Positions 4,996 to 5,829 of a stretch of DNA of 5,829 nucleotides are shown piece after piece. Numbering within the stretch: position 1 is the first letter of the stretch; every line of letters begins with the position of its first letter. The notes beneath the pieces are model-generated. The model was not told the DNA's origin and searched no databases. It worked only from the letters and a program-made list of their open reading frames with translations. Location of the stretch: assembly GCA_023381535.1 (NCBI GenBank), contig JAMCSN010000077.1, forward strand, positions 1 to 5,829, read 5' to 3'. This DNA is from Bacteroidota bacterium (GTDB lineage: Bacteria > Bacteroidota > Ignavibacteria > Ignavibacteriales > Melioribacteraceae). Made by a program: the position numbers and the translations under genes.

Positions 4996-5229
4996 ATGAG
5001 TTCTATCAGTGTTAGATTACCGGAATCCCTTCATAAAAAAGCAAGGGATTTGGCGAAGAAGGAAAAAACTTCAATCAATCAGTTGGTTTCTTCTGCACTT
5101 GCTGAGAAAATTTCTGCTCTGACTGCCGAAGAGTATATCGAATTGCGGACAAAAAGAGCAAGTAAAGAAAAATTCAGAAAAGCTTTAGGTAAAGTAAAAA
5201 ATGCTGAACCACATGAATTAGAACACTGA
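4996..5229 (+). CDS. Ribbon-helix-helix antitoxin of the PIN toxin
   Basis: This 77-residue protein should neutralise the upstream PIN toxin and bind DNA as a dimer. Residues 3-10 (ISVRLPES) are the beta-strand, with Ser/Arg side chains expected in the major groove. Helix 1 covers about 11-24 (LHKKARDLAKKEKT) and helix 2 about 26-40 (INQLVSSALAEKISA), giving the Arc/MetJ/CopG fold. The basic and acidic C-terminal tail (about 45-77, ending EPHELEH) is the likely toxin-binding part. The start is well supported by AGGAGA at 4983. It abuts the toxin gene directly, so the order is toxin then antitoxin, the reverse of classical vapBC but common for this PIN subgroup. The gene ends only 3 bp before the right copy of the 76-bp direct repeat. 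The exact family (CopG-like or HicB-like label) is not resolved. Confidence 0.85.
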   Translation: MSSISVRLPESLHKKARDLAKKEKTSINQLVSSALAEKISALTAEEYIELRTKRASKEKFRKALGKVKNAEPHELEH

Positions 5230-5232
5230 CTT

Positions 5233-5308
5233 CACTCAACGTTCTACACTCTGCACTCGCAAATACTATGCAGTGCTCTACGTTCTAGAGTACCATTCAA
5301 TTGTTTTC
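5233..5308. repeat. 76-bp direct repeat, right copy
   Basis: This segment matches 4226-4301 with three substitutions and no gaps. It covers the gap between the antitoxin stop and the epimerase stop plus the last ten or so epimerase codons (minus strand). Only one 21-bp unit is present here, against three at the left copy. Confidence 0.9.
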
Positions 5309-5829
5309 CTAAGTCCATCCTCAAAACTAACACTCGGACTAAACCCCAATGTTAATTTAATTTTTTCTATAGCCGCAAATGAGTGCTTTATATCACCCGG
5401 TCTTGGATCAACATACTTTGGTTTGATTTGCTTTCCAAGAAGTTTATTAAGTTCATCTACTAGTTGATTCAACGTTATTTGATCGTGACAAGCGCAATTC
5501 ATAGCCAGCCCGGACTCGTGTTCTTTCGTCGCAGCTAATATGTTTGCATCTACAACATTTGCGATGTAAGTAAAATCTCTACTCTGTTCCCCGTCACCGT
5601 AAATGGTTGGTTGTTCATCATTCAAAATAGCTCTTATAAATTTCGGTATTACCGCCGAATACTGAGAACTTGGATCTTGCTTAGGTCCAAATACATTGAA
5701 ATATCGCAGCGCTGTTGTTTCCAATCCGTATATTTTCGAAAAAACATTGCAGTACTTTTCCCCAGTTAGTTTCGACACTGCATAAGGAGACATTGGATTT
5801 AGCATCATGCCTTCTGTTCCTCGATCAAT
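5278..5829 (-). CDS. NAD-dependent epimerase, WbpP/UDP-GlcNAc 4-epimerase-like (5' end outside window)
   Basis: This is the C-terminal 183 residues of an extended short-chain dehydrogenase/reductase. The frame is still open at the window edge, so the N-terminal Rossmann GxxGxxG region is not seen and the internal ATG pair at 5803-5808 is not a real start. Counting from the edge, visible features are SPYAVSKLTGE with the catalytic YxxxK (Tyr16, Lys20), LRYFNVFGPKQDPSSQYSAV (41-60, the substrate-side region typical of WbpP/TviC-like UDP-N-acetylhexosamine 4-epimerases), IYGDGEQSRDFTYI (76-89), RPGDIKHSF near 146-154 and a C-terminal EDGLRKTIEWY. Such enzymes make sugar nucleotides for O-antigen, capsule or exopolysaccharide. 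The gene converges on the toxin-antitoxin module, and its 3' end lies in the 76-bp repeat. A close alternative is another UDP-sugar epimerase or dehydratase of the same clan. Confidence 0.92.
   Translation of the reverse strand: MDRGTEGMMLNPMSPYAVSKLTGEKYCNVFSKIYGLETTALRYFNVFGPKQDPSSQYSAVIPKFIRAILNDEQPTIYGDGEQSRDFTYIANVVDANILAATKEHESGLAMNCACHDQITLNQLVDELNKLLGKQIKPKYVDPRPGDIKHSFAAIEKIKLTLGFSPSVSFEDGLRKTIEWYSRT

Noticed and set aside
4226..5308. Integron gene cassette with attC sites, suggested by a toxin-antitoxin pair between repeats
   Set aside because: The repeats lack the paired inverted R/L boxes of attC, no integrase is present, and the repeat includes coding sequence of the epimerase.
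5273..5467. 64-codon plus-strand open frame
   Set aside because: It is entirely antisense to the well-supported epimerase coding sequence.

Overview
The window is about 40% GC (estimated by eye) and looks like a chromosomal fragment of a free-living bacterium in the Bacteroidota/Ignavibacteriota/Chlorobiota neighbourhood. That placement is an inference. It rests on protein flavour, weak or absent Shine-Dalgarno sites at some genes, and many intergenic palindromes built on TCCCGAT...ATCGGGA and on AGAAAAGAAAAGCAAATTG. No rRNA, tRNA or CRISPR array is visible.

Layout. (1) Positions 1-829 are a non-coding repeat island bounded by a perfect 18-bp inverted repeat. It holds two related long palindromic elements and at least five short hairpins. 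(2) Positions 907-4090 are three intact plus-strand housekeeping genes: plsY (acyl-phosphate:glycerol-3-phosphate acyltransferase), an HtrA/Deg-type secreted serine protease with one PDZ domain, and purB (adenylosuccinate lyase). htrA and purB overlap by 4 bp. Two short palindromes separate plsY from htrA, and the first contains part of the plsY stop codon. (3) Positions 4091-4569 are non-coding. They hold a 21-bp tandem repeat and, on the minus strand, the decayed 3' end of a sugar-nucleotide epimerase gene. (4) Positions 4570-5229 are a two-gene toxin-antitoxin module in toxin-first order: a PIN-domain ribonuclease followed by a ribbon-helix-helix antitoxin. It is driven by a consensus TTGACA-N17-TATAAT promoter with a palindrome over the -10 box. 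(5) Positions 5278-5829, minus strand, are the C-terminal part of an intact WbpP-like NAD-dependent epimerase that runs off the window.

The most interesting part is the right third. A 76-bp sequence containing the last codons and downstream flank of the epimerase occurs twice (4226-4301 and 5233-5308, 73/76 identical). The copies are in direct orientation exactly 1,007 bp apart and bracket the toxin-antitoxin module plus the epimerase remnant. Recombination between them would delete the toxin-antitoxin module and leave the intact epimerase with a complete 3' end. The segment therefore looks like an addiction cassette parked at the downstream edge of a surface-polysaccharide locus. The toxin gene also appears to be leaderless, because the predicted +1 of its promoter falls on a GTG start codon.

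The housekeeping genes have no obvious shared pathway (phospholipid synthesis, envelope proteostasis, purine synthesis). Only htrA-purB shows real translational coupling.
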